Part shown: positions 13,401-28,400 of the stretch, in pieces | Position numbering within the stretch: position 1 is the stretch's first letter | Layout: each line of letters opens with the position of its first letter | Source: Chondrosia reniformis | Lineage: Eukaryota; Porifera; Demospongiae; Chondrillida; Chondrillidae | Reading direction: 5' to 3' | Length of the DNA stretch: 64,000 bases | Assembly (NCBI GenBank): GCA_947172415.1 | Contig: OX359191.1 | Location: 5,580,001-5,644,000 of the forward strand | Notes under the pieces: generated by a model | Told to the model about the DNA's origin: nothing | The model's input: only the letters and a program-made list of their open reading frames with translations | Databases searched by the model: none | Position numbers and translations under genes: made by a program

Positions 13401-16400
13401 TATTATTCCGTCGCGTACTCTAAGTAGTCGTCGTAATTTCCTAATTTTTCGTCACGCCTCTGATTGTGACCCTTATATTCCTAATTGCCGATTTGGATCT
13501 ACATTTTGCTTCGCCGAAAAATTAGAGAATATACGGTAAGTAGGGATGGCCGAAAAAAAAAACATGGCCGCCCTATTCAATGTATAATCAATTAACACCT
13601 CATAAATCAACAACGATGGGATTTTCGGTTGCATTCGAGTGTTTGCAGTCGTTTTTGCATGCTTTTCTAAACGCCAAAACATGTTTCGATGCTCTACAAC
13701 CTTCGCAAAGTGGTTAACCCGAAATAGGCTAAATTCTGAAATTCCTCATTTCTTGTTCTTCTTTTCTCAAATGAGCTAGCGCAAACATGTGAACTTACGC
13801 AGGTACATACAAATACTAAATCGTCATGAATGTTTCCGAACTAGGGAATAGGCCACCCTAGATTTCAACGCGCTCCATCCGAAGCGTGTTATTTTTCGAA
13901 GTTCCAAATTTAGGGTCTCTTCGAACGCCATTTTTTAATTAAGTTTCAAATTCTCTGTACCGTAAAGCGACAATTGTATGCGTGAGTTTTATTTATGCGA
14001 ATTATGCGAGTCAATTCCTGGGCGCATAAATTTCTATTCGCATTATATTAGTACGGCATAAAAGCACGTATTCACATTTGCAGCTGATTTTTACACGTAA
14101 GTACGTTAGCGCAGTGAATGATGGCTTTGTTTCGTTACTTCCAACCTGCGAATTCTTTGCCAACAGCCAGAGAAACACAGCTCGGAGATGTCGTGACACA
14201 GTCAGCAAATGTAGCCGTTCTACGCGAGGTACAACACAGACGCAGTCGAGAAAGCGTAAGGCTTACACGATGTTTACCGCTGAACAACGAGCTGCCATAG
14301 GGAGATACGCTTACGAGAATGGAAATGTAGCGGTAGTCAGTCAGTAATAAAAGATGTTGCTTAATCTTGATAGACATAAAGGCATAAATTTGTTCAGAGG
14401 CCAAATTTTCCAAATTCGCATAAATTTTCACACGCATACATTTGTACCTTTACGGTATATAAAATATGTAACTAGAGTTAGAAATGTTTGTGGTACTGCC
14501 GCCACCCGCGATCGAATTTCTTAGTCACTTTGCAGGGCCTATATACAGTCGTATTCTTAACGATTTTCGACCCTTTAATATCCTAAACTGAATGTTAAAG
14601 AACGGTAGAAAATATACTTAACAAATAAGGGATCTTTTCGGACGCCATTTTTTTAAATTTAGAGCTCTATTCTGCTACTTTATTTCGAGTTTTCGCCAAG
14701 AAAACTTTCAAAACAAATATTAACAAGAAAAAAGGGGCAATACAAGTTAAATAAAAATATTCAAAAATGAAGTTAAAAGTAGGGATGGCACTATAACAGT
14801 GATTGGCACATCTAGAAAAAGTAACGAAACAAGAAAGTGATCATATGGTAAGGCTAACATTACAGAAGTGGCATACTGAAACCTAACTATACACATCACT
14901 TCTATGTTTGGGCGCATCGATCCCTACTTCTAGTATATACATGATGCACCCAAACATAGAAGTGATGTGTATAGTTAAGTTTCAGTATGCCACTTCTGTA
15001 ACGTTAGCCTTACCATATGACCACTTTCTTGTTTCGTTACTTTTTCTAGATGTGCCAATCACCCCTACTTTTAACTTCATTTTTGAATGTTTTTATTTAA
15101 CTTGTATATAATAGTTTGGTATATACATGTGTGTATATATACATAACATATGCAGCTATATTAGCAATATTATTATATATAGGTAATTCAATGGAATATT
15201 GAAACAAGATCAACAAGTTCATGATCTTACAAACACAAGAATAATTGCACAATGAATGAGTGATGCATAATCTTACTTGCACACACCACACCAACATCAT
15301 TGCTATGACTGCAGTGTGATGATGTTGTAAATCCATTATGGTAACAGTCTGTTATGTTATTCTCTCTTCCTGTACAGGAGAGACCAGACATCCAAACTGG
15401 ACCATTTCCTGCTCCATAGTAAGCTGATGTTCTGTATTGAAGTGCAAATGGATAGCCAAGCATTCTACAGACTACATGAGCATTTGTGATATTCCATCCA
15501 CTATCACACACTGTACCCCAAGTGTTGTTGTAGTATAACTCCAGTCTACCTTCATTAGAAGATGCACCATCAGCAGTAATCAGTCTAACTGATGTTGTTT
15601 GATCTACAAACATGGATTGCAATATAGCATTTAAATGAAATACAGTATATACGTATGTACAATGCCTGACTCTATAATGTCTAACTAACATTTTGATCTG
15701 CATGCTTATTGTAGAATCTAAACTTTAATTGAAATAGTAAAGTGGATAGACCCTAACATTAAATAATAAGGACATGCAATTATAAAGAATAAAGTCTTTA
15801 AAATGTGAAATTATCAAGGTTAAATGAATAACTATAGTCATACAGATATATACGTACTGTACGTAGTTACATGTAACACACCATTTTCTTACATGCTACA
15901 TCTACGTACTTAAGAGAAGAAGGACTATGGGGAACTAAAGTTAGTGAGAGATGATGAAGTTATGAAAGGATTGTAGGCAATTATATTATATGTATGTTTG
16001 GGGTATAAAGATTATTAATGTAATAATCTGACTTTTACAGAAAAATGGACTAACATGCATTACAAGACACAGGTACGTATATATACGTAGGACAGATTAC
16101 ATAAGTGCTACTGTTACAACAGTCAGGGTTCTCAAATTAATCTCACTTGTACACTCAGCTCCAAAATCCCTATACACACTTCTACTGCATGATGTACCCC
16201 ATCCAGAGTGAGAACATTCTGTTATACTAGACTCTGTTCCACTACACTCAGGCAAATAACCTGATGTGGTCCCACTTCCTTCTCCAAACTGTCCTGCTCC
16301 CCAAGCTCTTATAGCAAAGGAATATCCCAGCATCTTGCAGATTACATTAGCCTCTCTGATGTCCCAACTGTTGCTGCATACTGAGCCCCAAGCATTGTTG

Positions 16401-19400
16401 TAGTACAGCTCAACTCGTCCTTCATTTGGTTGACTACCACCAATCAGTCTGGCCTTTATTGTTTCTATTACAAATATATAACATATTATAATTTACAAGC
16501 TATTAGCTAAATAACTGCATATAGTTGAATCAATAATTAAATACCAACCTGTATAGCAAACAATTCTTGCATCATAGTAATGCCAATAGTAATATATACA
16601 TTATCATTGAACTCTGGATATTACCCCATCATTTCCAGTAAAGTTCCCCTTTTCATCTATATTATCAGTTCATTGTCATGACAATGGGGTATATACGTAC
16701 ATACATACATATGTATACAGCATATTCATAAATCACCCATAAGAATGAATAATACAAAAATTACTTTACTACTATAAACTTGTTCAAAACATATAGAATC
16801 ATTCCATTAATCAGCAATTTATGCTATTATGGAAGAGGTAATCCCCTTATTATCAGACAGTTACGTACAATGGCTTACATATATAAACAGTATACAATTA
16901 CATAGTGTGAGTAACACTACACTACTCAACAGTCAGGGTCAATAATTAAATACCAACCTGTATAGCAAACAACTCCTGCATCATAGTAATGTGAATGGTA
17001 GTAGTACTGAGTATATAAGCTTGGTGTGTAAATACTACAATCAGCTATACTCCTTTCAGATCCAAGACAATTCAGATATCCAAACCACATTGGTCTGCTG
17101 TCATACCCAAATCCAAGGTATGAAGCCATGCCTGCTCGGATGGCAAATTGGTATCCAAGCATTCTGCAGACTACACTGGCATCTCTAATATCCCAGGAGA
17201 AGTAGCTAATTGTTCCCCATTCACCCTTCACATTAACTTCCACTCTACCCTCAGCTGAATTTGATCCATCAACAAGTCTGATTGGGATAGGATTCTTTAA
17301 AGTGTAAGGATCTATATATCATTGAAATGGGATACAAGTAATATACATTTATATATAATATACACATATATATGGTGGGATATGTATATACACATATATT
17401 TGAAACTAATGTAATATATATTATATATAACAATGACATGCATAATGACTTGTATAGACAGGCTTACCAAAACATTTAACAACAACATCCTGATTGTATT
17501 GACAACTATGTTCAAACCATCCATCATGTAGACATTCTGTTATATTTGTCTCATTTCCATTGCACTGTACATTATTCAACCAGCGTACTCTACTGTTGCT
17601 TATTCCATAAAAGTCTAAAAATTGACTTTCCACAGCATACAGGTAGCCAAGCATCTTGCAGATCACATGTGCATCTCTTATATCCCATCCGGCAGGACAG
17701 ACTGTTCCCCAAGTATTGTTGTAATACACTTCCACTCTTCCTTCAGCAGGATCAGTAACACCTGATAATCTTACCTTTATGCCAAGGGGAACCTCTACAG
17801 TTCAACAAAGGGATGAATATCTGTCTTATCTGTAACTTAACAGGTACGCATATCTAATTTTATGTATATATATTATAATATACATGTATTCAGCTTTCAA
17901 CATCAACAACGTCCTATCTGTACATAATTCAGTATATACTAAAAAGATCTATATATAGTATATATAACCCAAGACATGCTTAAGTCTAAGTACTGTACTT
18001 GGGACACCATTACATGCAGAATATCAACTCCAGAACAAGTGTTTCAAAAAACAATTATCAGAGAGTTCTCCATAAGTATATAGGTTGAAACATACTTCTG
18101 TGTTTGGGTACACTATCCTTACTTCAGCTGTCATAGTTTCCCAAAAACGAAAGTAATGTGTACGTATGGTTAAATCACTAATGTAAATTATGCCCTTTCT
18201 GTATGGTTAACCTTATACATGATCACTGTCATTGTTTAGTTACTTTTACCAGATGTGCTACTCATGCACAATTATAAAACAATCATCCCTAATTCTAGAT
18301 AAATATCATTCTTTTCAGCAAGTATAAGATTTGATTTTAAGAGAGATTATACTATCTGTGGTGTACGAAATTGTAAAAAACTATGACTAGTTAACTGTCC
18401 AATTAGTTATAACTATGCCACGGGTGAAACAATAACATATTCATTTTTGTATATATATACTTGAGCAAACTACTCCTGCATCTTGTGAATGTCCACCAGT
18501 GCAGTACTGACTCTGTCCCCATCCATAGTATACATTACAAGAAGCAATGTTAGACTCTGTTCCACTACAACTTAAATAGGTCAACCAAATGGGTCCACTT
18601 CCTTCTCCAAAAACAGCTGATGTGGCATGAATAGCTCCAGGGTATCCCAACATGTTACAGACCACTTTGGCAGCATTAATGTCCCATCCAAGGTTACAAG
18701 CTGTTCCCCATTCTCCTGCAAAATACACTTCCACTCTTCCTTCACTTGAATGTGACCCACCAGCAAGTCTCACAGTGACATTGGATAGTCCATTGTATGA
18801 TGAGTCTGTTAAAAGTGAATAATAAAGGTTCCCATATACAACTAAACCGATTTACACTGCATGTACGTATGTCAAAACAATTAAATCACTCACTGTAGCA
18901 GACAACTCCAGCATCTCTATCATGTCTACAATTGCTCACACCAAGTCCACGATGTGAACAATGAGTTAGATTGTTCTCAGAACCATCACAAATCACATTA
19001 TCCAACCAAACTGGACCAATTCCCTCTCCAAAATATGCTGATGATCTGGCCCTTACAGCATAATGGTATCCAAGCATTCTACAGACTACATTAGCATCTC
19101 TAATGTCCCATCCTTCATCACACACTGTACCCCAAGTGTTGTTGTAGTTTACCTCCACTCTACCTTCAGCAGGATGACTTCCATCAGCAAGCCTTACAGA
19201 TATGGACTGACGAAATGCTGTGTGCAGCAACAAAAAGTGACTAAAGAACATCGAAACTTACTACGTAGGTTGTACTCTATACAGAATTAATACAAAGACT
19301 TAATTAATAAACTTCTGTACCTGAACATACAATTGCTGCAGTATAAGTTGTTGAATAGTAGTAATTGCGAAAGGTGCAATTATAGATACTGGTTTCTGTT

Positions 19401-22400
19401 CCAACACATCCAAAGGAATATGCAACACTATACCAGGAACCAGATCCATATATTCCATAACCTCTTCTGGGATATATAGCATAAGGATATCCCAGCATTC
19501 TACAGACAACTTGAGCATCATTAAGATCCCAACCAGATGCCTCTATTGCACCATATGAGCCAGTGTTAGGATTGTACATTTCCACTCTCCCCTCAGCTGG
19601 ATGTTGGCCATCAACTAGTCTGACATACTGTGTCTGCGGGTATTCTGAGTGTATAGAATGAATATAAATAAGTATATAATTCTAGTCTGCATATTTATCA
19701 GAGAGTACAGTATATAGTAATCTATATTTAGGGATGACCAAAATAATTTGGTGGTAAGACCACTGCTGATATGATGGATAACTGTTGGTGATATATATAT
19801 ACACACACAGTGCACATGGGAAAAGATCTTCGTGCATTCATTTCTACAATTGTGGTTGTAACTTTAAAATATTACTTTATACAGCTATTCATTCACCTTT
19901 TCAATAGCACTCAGATAAACTCCATTATATTTACTAGCTATAGACAGACATATGTATACGTATATCTACACAAAATTGGTACATGATGCAAATTTTGTAT
20001 AGGTAATATAGCAGTATTCTTAAATAACAATCATAAATATGTAACTTGATTTGTATATAAAAAGTGCAAATAGAGCATCTCACCTGTACACACAACTCCA
20101 ACATCTCTATTATGACCACAATTCGTCACACCCCATCCACTGTGACTACATGCTGAGATATCTGACTCATTTCCTGAGCACTGTAAGTTGGATAACCAGA
20201 CAGGTCCAGCTCCTTCTCCAAAGAAAGCAGCAGACTTTGCATCAATAGCATGATGGAATCCAAGCATTCTACAGACTACATGAGCATCCCTGATGTCCCA
20301 TCCTTCATCACAGACTGTACCCCAAGTGTTGTTGTAGTATGCAACCAGTCTTCCACCCACATTGGTGGAATTAACTAACTTCATTGATGCTTTCCCAGAA
20401 ATCTTTCCTACATGAATATACAAAGCTCCTATATATGGAATTATCCCATACAAGTAGTTCAGTATGCACAAAATACCATGAAAAGCTAAAGACTGAATAC
20501 TCTGTAACAAAACCACCAAGGTCTTGTGTGCAAATTACAAGAAGATCTATAATCCAGAAGCCATGTACGTATATGCGTGTTTGAGGGTATTGAAATGTTA
20601 GTCTTAGCTCACTCTAAAAGGTACATTAATTATTGCGGTTGTTAACTAAGAATACTGTCACTTTTAGGAGTAAAGTAACACCAATGTATTATGAATAAAC
20701 ACCTCAAAAAATCAACGATGATAGCATTTTCGGATTTTATTCAAGTGTTTGCAGTCGTTTTTGTATGCTTTTCTAATGTTCTACAACCTTCATAGAGTGA
20801 TTAAACCAAAAGAGGCCAAATTCTGAAATTCCTCCATTTCATCTATTTTCAATGAGCTAGATTTCAAGGCACTCTATGTGAAGCATGAAGGTGCCAAATA
20901 TTCCAAATGTAACCACTATCAGTACATGAATATATAAAAACTATAACATATGTATATATAGATTATGCATGCAACTCTATGTTATGAGGACACCAGGTAG
21001 ATAACCTACCCAATCATGACTATATATATTTGTATGTAAGATGGCTTATGGATTAATGGAGCTTGATTACTGTAAATTATACATAGTACTCTATAGGGCA
21101 CTTGCACGGTTTTTGTGGGAACATTGCGGTAATGGCTTGATGACGTCACGTGTGGCAAAAACGTTTGTAGTAGTATAGAGTAAAACGCTATGGTGGAAGA
21201 TTTACTACAATTGGACGAATATTTCAAGCTAGACAAGGCACAGAAGGGATGATACTTGTCCAAATTGAAGCTGCTGGATAGTCAGGATCCGTATACACTA
21301 AAGGATAGTGTTTTAACTGAAGACCTATCATCTTTGCCACCTCTTAGGTAGGAAGTGAAAAATTACAAATCTTAAAGCTACAAATACTTTACTGCAGGTT
21401 GGGTTATTCAACACAAGTGGAAACCCTACTAAGATGTCTGCTGTGTAATTGCAAAAGTCAACCATAGCTTCTCATTATCATCACCTCCATTGAAACCCTG
21501 AATGATAATTAATAAGAATAGTACTGTGGTATGTGGTCATTGCACGAGTATGGCTGGCCTTGGAGAGACCTGTTCACATGTTAGTACATTATTATATTGG
21601 ATTGAAAACACAGTTAGAGGACGGGATGAAGTAAGCTTCACCTGAAAAGAATACAAATGGTTGGAACCAGCTGCTATTACAAATATTCCATACCTCCAAC
21701 TGGAAGATATTGATTTCACCACAGCAGAGAAGAAAATGAAGAGAATGCATAATCCAGAAGAATTCAATGTGTCAACTGCAATTACACAACTGTCAGGTAT
21801 CCAAAAGGTAACCAAAAAGGAATTGGAAGAATTCGTTATGAAAAGCAACACAAGCACAGAGGCTTTACCAATTTTATTTTCCATAGAGGAGGAACCTTTC
21901 AATGAAACATTTACTAAGTCAACAGACCACCTGCCACTTCCCCTGCAATCTATTTACTCCTCTGGAAATACAAATTGCAACTATGTTGAACTGGTTAACA
22001 TGCATATGGGAGAGAGTATGCATGGTTTAACCTTTTAACGCCTGCGTTAAACTGTTAACACCACCCCCGTTGCTGCCTGATAGCCACTATATATAGGGTA
22101 AACACTGCCTATTCTAACCTTTTAAAGGCATCTATTCACCTTTAATAATTGTAAAATCCTCCAAATAACCTTCACTCACGATATTAAGAGCAACAAATAC
22201 TAAAAAACCAAAAAGCGCTAAAGAAAATAGGTACTCCTTTCAGATGACCATTTTAAAAAGTTATTAACACTTGCATAATCTGTATACCTATAATACATAT
22301 TTCTTCCTTTTAGAATATAGTTATACTATGGTTAAACCAATAATATTTTAGATGAAGATTCTTATACATAAGCGCTATCGATACATATAAAAATCAAAGA

Positions 22401-25400
22401 GATTGAACGATTATGAAAGTTTACGGGCAGCTGCAGGCCAAATGGTTTCATGCCACTATAGTGGTATTTGGGCAGCAAGGGGATAATGGAGGTGACCAAG
22501 GAACAACAAAAACACCTTGAGGAGCTCACACGGACATGAGCACTGTCTAGACTATGGATGAAATTTAGGAGTGGAAGGATCACTGCATCAAGGTTTTACC
22601 AGCCAGCCATATCTTTGGTAAGAGCTATCTGTTATCCAGAGACTGTGAGTTTTGTTACATCAGCCACAAAATATGGATGTGATCATGAAAAGGAGGCCAT
22701 AGAATCTTACAAGTTGAGAACTTTGGATTCCCACAAGGACCTGAAGATTACTCCTGCAGGATTTGTCATATCCACATCTGATGTACATATATCTAGGTGC
22801 ATCACCAGATTCATTCTTGGAATGCACCTGCTGTGGAGCTGGTGTGTTTGAAGTAAAGTGCTCCTACTAGCTGTGCTAGATCTGCCACCCTCAGTGAGAT
22901 TGCAAAGGACAAGTCCACTTTCTGTCTTATTGAAACTGCTAATGGCCTGAAATTGAAGTCTGAACATCCCTATTTTTACCAGTGCCAATTACAGATGATG
23001 GTCATTGAAAGAAAATACCATGAAATTGTTCACCTTCAGGTGAATTGCATGTAGAGAGAATTTTACCCATGGCCACTGGTGAATTTTCTATCAAGATTCG
23101 AAAGGCAAAAAAGCTTTTTCATTATGCCATTTTGCCGGAATTCTTGGGAAAGTGGTTTACAAGAGAGCATGTTGTAAACACTGAGCCTTGCATTCATCAT
23201 GGTGCAATAGATGATCACGATGATGGTACATGGTGTTATTGCCAGGAAGCTTAGGGTGGAGATATGATCAATTGTGAAAACAGTAACTGTAATACTAAAT
23301 GGTTCCATTGGAGTTGCAAGCAAATAACAGAAGCACCTAAGGGCAAGTAAATTTGTCCCACTTGTCATGCTAACTCAGTAAACAACTTTTAAGTTATATA
23401 CCATATGCATTATGTAGACAAATTATAGATTAAATTAGTTTATAGTTTACATTCAATGTTGTACCTTAGCAAGCTGCATGTCATTATTCAAATGGAACTA
23501 TACCCTCAGAGAGATTATTGAGGGAGCAGCATACTCTTACTATTGCATCTAATATAACAGAATGCCATCTTCATTCTTCTGTTGAAAGAAATCCTTTGAA
23601 AGTACTCCTGTGGCACTTAAGATGGTATAGTACCAATTACACGTTTATTGTGTATACGTACGTACATTGGCAATGTTTCTTGTATATTTCACTTCCTTTG
23701 CAGCCAACTGATGTTTACCTCTTGTAAAGGAAGGTATCTGCAGAGAATACCAACACTATCCTCTATATTGAAGCATCTGTCAGCTAATATTACATCACCT
23801 GCATGGGAGGATATTGTTCAAAAACCCAGAGTTTCCACAATATACCTATCTGAAGCCTGTCTACCCCAGCCTTTGGAAATAAAATTTACAACCCCTTGGG
23901 GAGTAATACTGATTAAATACTTGGCTGTATTGTAGTGTTCATACTGTGACAATGTGGATGCTTTAGTAAGTAAGTTGGACGGCTTCTCGATGAATATTTC
24001 AAAACAGTCTATAATTGCTGCCACTCTAAGCCCATAGTGAACCCCACGGTCACTTAATCCATGCAAAACTCATCCTAGAGTCCAGAGCATATATCCAACG
24101 TTTTAAAATTCTACCAACTGTAGACTCAGATATACCAAAACGATAGGCCAAGTCCAAATTTGGAGTATTTAATCTTAGTTTCATCATAGTTAATTGTTCC
24201 TTCAGTAGGGTAGCTTCCTTCTGTCTGGAAACGTTATCACTCTCCAGCTGATGTAGTTCTGCAATAGTCGTATCTGACTGCACACCAATGTCTACACTGT
24301 CGTCATTAGCAATATCTGGATAAACTTTAGTGGCAGATGATTCTTCAATAGAAGATGGAAAATCCTCATCAACTGTTTCTGACGGTTCTGCTTGAATGGA
24401 TGCTTCTTCAGATCTTCCTTTGCTGTCTTCCATCTCTCTAGGTTTGTGTTGCTTGGCGCTTCTTAGGACTGGATGTAAAGGAGAACAGTGTTGGTACATA
24501 TGCTGGTGAATCTCTTTCATCGCTCTTTACCCCTCCAACAAAATGGTCACTACAAATAGCAGCATCTGGTGGTGGATTAAAATCCTTTCTATTAATGGCA
24601 CTAAGCCATAACCACCTCTTTTCCACATTTACCGGAATACGATAGAACTTTAAACCTCCTCTTCTGTTCTCTTTGGTGTCTCTGTTGCTACAACCGAATG
24701 CGGAGCAAGATCGGACCATCGTCGCTTGCAATAAAACAAAAACGTTTCACTTTCCCTATACTGCAACACACTTTCTTGCCACACATTCAATTTTGCAATC
24801 GCTTTGTGACATCACGTGCAAGTGACCTATACCGCCCTATGCAAGGCCGGCGCCACTGGTGCGGCTGGTATGGCCATGACCGCACCACATTTTCCCAAGA
24901 CTTGAGGTACACATATTAAATGTATAGTGTAAATATTTATTCAAAGACGAATAAAGCTACCAACTGAAATATCTTTATCCCTACTTCAGTTATCATGTTT
25001 CGCTACTTTTTCCAAATATGTTTGTCATTTGTTGCATGGGCCATCCCTACTTTTAATTTCATTTTTTTAATGTTATTATTTTGCTTTGTATATATAAAAC
25101 TGATAGTGGTTACATTTGCATTTGGTAGATTGTATCGTACATATAATGACTCACTTAAACAAAACACACCAAAATCACTACTGTGGTTACAAGTACTTGA
25201 ATGTACTCCCCATCCAGAATGGTAACATTCACCAATAGTTCTCTCTCCACCAGTACACCCTACTCTGTCCAACCAAATAGGACCACTTCCTTCTCCATAG
25301 TAAGAGGATGGTCTAGCTAAGAGTGCATAACTGTATCCAAGCATTCTGCACACAACATTAGCACCATAGATATCCCAACTACTGTCACAAATGGTTCCCC

Positions 25401-28400
25401 AAGTGCTGTTAAAGTATACTTCCACTCTTCCTTCATTAGGGTGAGGGCTACCAGATAGTCTGACTTTCAGGCTGTTAGCTGCCACAAAAATTAACAAGTA
25501 AAAAATGAACAATGCATTTAACAACATCTACGTATATAAACCAAGTATAAACTGCGTATGAATATACAGTCCAAACCAATTATATGCTACATATGTAGTC
25601 TAATCTACATATATATACAAAGATTATACAATAATCTGCACGTCTTATATATGATTGTTGTCTGCACCTTTGCACAACCAACTTTATAAATGTATTGGAA
25701 AGTAAAATTACACAAATATGGACACAGAGAGTGAGATAAAGTTGATCTGATTACAAAAGCATGTTTTTGCTATATAAATATTCAAATTGATAAGTTATTT
25801 ACTATGTACTTCATTATATTTAGTTTACTATAAAAAAACATACTGCATAATATACACATATACGTATATGTAATTGTGGTTTATTGAAAGTACTGTATAT
25901 AGTGGGAAAATTGCCAATTTTGGCATTTGACGAGTTTTATATTTGGTGGATTCTTAATTGTTTAAATGGAAGACGGTACCATTGCATTTGAAATCGAAAT
26001 TTGGCGAGGAATTAAATTTGATGAGCTTCCAACTACTCGACAAATCGCCAAATTTACATAAATCCTCGCCAATTTTCCTGCTATAGTTGAAATACATAAT
26101 TTCACATTCTTACTTAAATGAATGAGTGATGCATGATCTTACTTGCACACACCACACCAACATCACTGCTATGACTACAATGTGATGATGTTGTAAATCC
26201 ATTATGGTAACAGTCTGTTATGTTATTCTCTCTTCCTGTACAGGAGAGACCAGGCATCCACACTGGACCACTTCCTGCACCATAGTAAGCTGATGTTCTG
26301 TATTGAAGTGCAAATGGATATCCAAGCATTCTACAGACTACATGAGCATTTGTGATATTCCATCCATTATGACACACTGTACCCCAAGTGTTGCTATAGT
26401 ATAACTCCAATCTACCTTCATTAAAAGTTGCACCATCAGCAGTAACCAGTCTAATTGATGTTGTTTGATCTGCAAACAAGGATTGTAATATAGCATTTAA
26501 ATGAAATATAGTATATATGTATGTACAATGCCAGACCCTATAATGTCTAACTAACATTTTGATCTGCATGCTTATTGTAGAATCTAAACTTTAATTGAAA
26601 TAGTAAAGTGGATAGACCCTAACATTAAATAATAAGGACATGCAATTATATGAAGACATAAAGAATATAGTCTTTAAAATGTGAAATTATCAAGGTTAAA
26701 TGAATAACTATAATCATACAGATATATACGTACTGTAGTTACATGTAACACACCATTTTCTTACATGCTACATCTACGTACTTAAGAGAAGAAGGACTAT
26801 GGGGAACTAAAGTTAGTGAGAGATGATGAAGTTATGAAAGGATTGTAGGCAATTATAATATACGTATGTATGTTACATTAATAAAGATTATTAATGTAAT
26901 AATCTGACTTTTACAGAAAAATGGACTAACATGCATTACAAGACACAGGTACGTATATATACGTAGGACAGATTACATAGGTGCTACTGTTACAATAGTC
27001 AGGGTTCTCAAATTAATCTCACTTGTACACTCAGCTCCAAGATCTCGTATACTGCTACTGCATGATGTACCCCATCCAGAGTGAGAACATTCTGTTATAC
27101 TAGACTCTGTTCCACTACACTCAGGCAAATAACCTGATGTGGTCCCACTTCCTTCTCCAAACTGTCCTGCTCCCCAAGCTCTTATAGCAAAGGAATATCC
27201 AAGCATCTTGCAGATTACATTAGCCTCTCTGATGTCCCAACTGTTGCTGCATACTGAGCCCCAAGCATTGTTGTAGTACAGCTCAACTCGTCCTTCATTT
27301 GGTTGACTACCACCAATCAGTCTGGCCTTTATTGTTTCTATTACAAATATATAACATATTATAATTTACAAGCTAGGTATTAGCTAAATTACTGCATATA
27401 GTTGAATCAATAATTATAAATACCAACCTGTATAGCAAACAACTCTTGCATCATAGTAATGCCAATAGTAATAGTAGTAGTAGTAGTACTGAGTATATAA
27501 GCTTGGTGTTTCAATACAATCAGCTATACTCCTTTCAGATCCATGGCAATTCAGAAATGTTATGTTTGGGGTATAAAGATTATTAATGTAATAATCTGAC
27601 TTTTACAGGAAATGGACTAACATGGCCAGTTAGAATCAAGTATAAGCAAAAAGTAGCTAGTATGCTTAAGGACTGTCTTGTGTTACCCCATATTGTGTTA
27701 CCCCACCTCCAAAGAAATGTTACTACTAGAAGACCTAAGGGTAGACTTACGTAATATGTCCTACTTTTGTCTATAGTTATGCTGAGTCTGTTTTACCTGT
27801 ACAAGCAAGTTTACTAATAGATTTATAATTAATTCATAAAAGTTAATTGGACCTACATTCCTTTCATAAAATTAAATTTCATCATGTGTCTTAGTTAACA
27901 CCTTATTTAACTTTTGGCGCCAAAATAGTGTATATAAGGCCCCTAGATTTAGCATAGTGAGCCAAGGATTCACAGAAGATCAAGATAAAGAAAAAGACAA
28001 AGACTCCCAGGATCACTGATGAAGGGTGAAATTCCCAGAAACGGCTGTCTGACCCAGTGGAGAAGAAGATGAAAGAAGGGAAAAGAAGGAAGAAAAGACT
28101 CCTGTATCTTCATCTAAAGCTCTCTTTAGGTTTAGTTCCCCTATAGGCTCTTTTTACAGAATAGGCATATAGCATGTAGGAAAATGGTATCTTAGATTTT
28201 TCATGCATTACAAGACACAGGTACGTATGTATATAGGACATATACATAGGTATAAGTCTTTTAGTATATAGTAACATTATTTGGAGGCAGCATAACACAG
28301 TACGTACGATGTATGTACTTGAATCAGAGACTGACAGGATAGGACAATTTTAAAGGTTTAAGGTTATGGTATTTGTAACCCCGTTTGATATATATTACTA

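Larger units (their letters stand above)
12917..15100. mobile_element. Composite repeat: GTAGGGATGG-family element with nested insertions
   Basis: Starts with AGAGAGTACGGCAGTACTCTCT (12917), includes a CpG-rich stretch (12950-13540), GTAGGGATGG at about 13541, a body shared with 50620-51350 and a terminal foldback (14759-15089). It fills the intron between SRCR 17 and SRCR 18. The related copy in gene B lies in a different intron (50590-51676), so the family moved independently. Small ORFs here are not supported as genes. Confidence 0.65.
21092..24831. mobile_element. ISL2EU-like (PIF/Harbinger superfamily) DNA transposon, about 3.7 kb, degenerate
   Basis: Ends are inverted repeats: TATAGGGCACTTGCACG (21092-21108) and the inverse of TATAGGTCACTTGCACG (24815-24831). 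It carries the two-gene content typical of ISL2EU: a THAP/HTH/DDE transposase on the minus strand and a YqaJ-nuclease/PHD protein on the plus strand, converging near 23.5 kb. Both are broken by frameshifts, deletions or stops. It lies exactly between SRCR block I and block II. Target-site duplication was not resolved. A CRE-like TGACGTCA sits near the left end. Confidence 0.85.

Noticed and set aside
16097-17735. Each SRCR open frame as a separate small gene starting at its internal Met
   Set aside because: Frames begin at intron acceptors, share phase 1-1 and lack signal peptides; they are exons of one gene.
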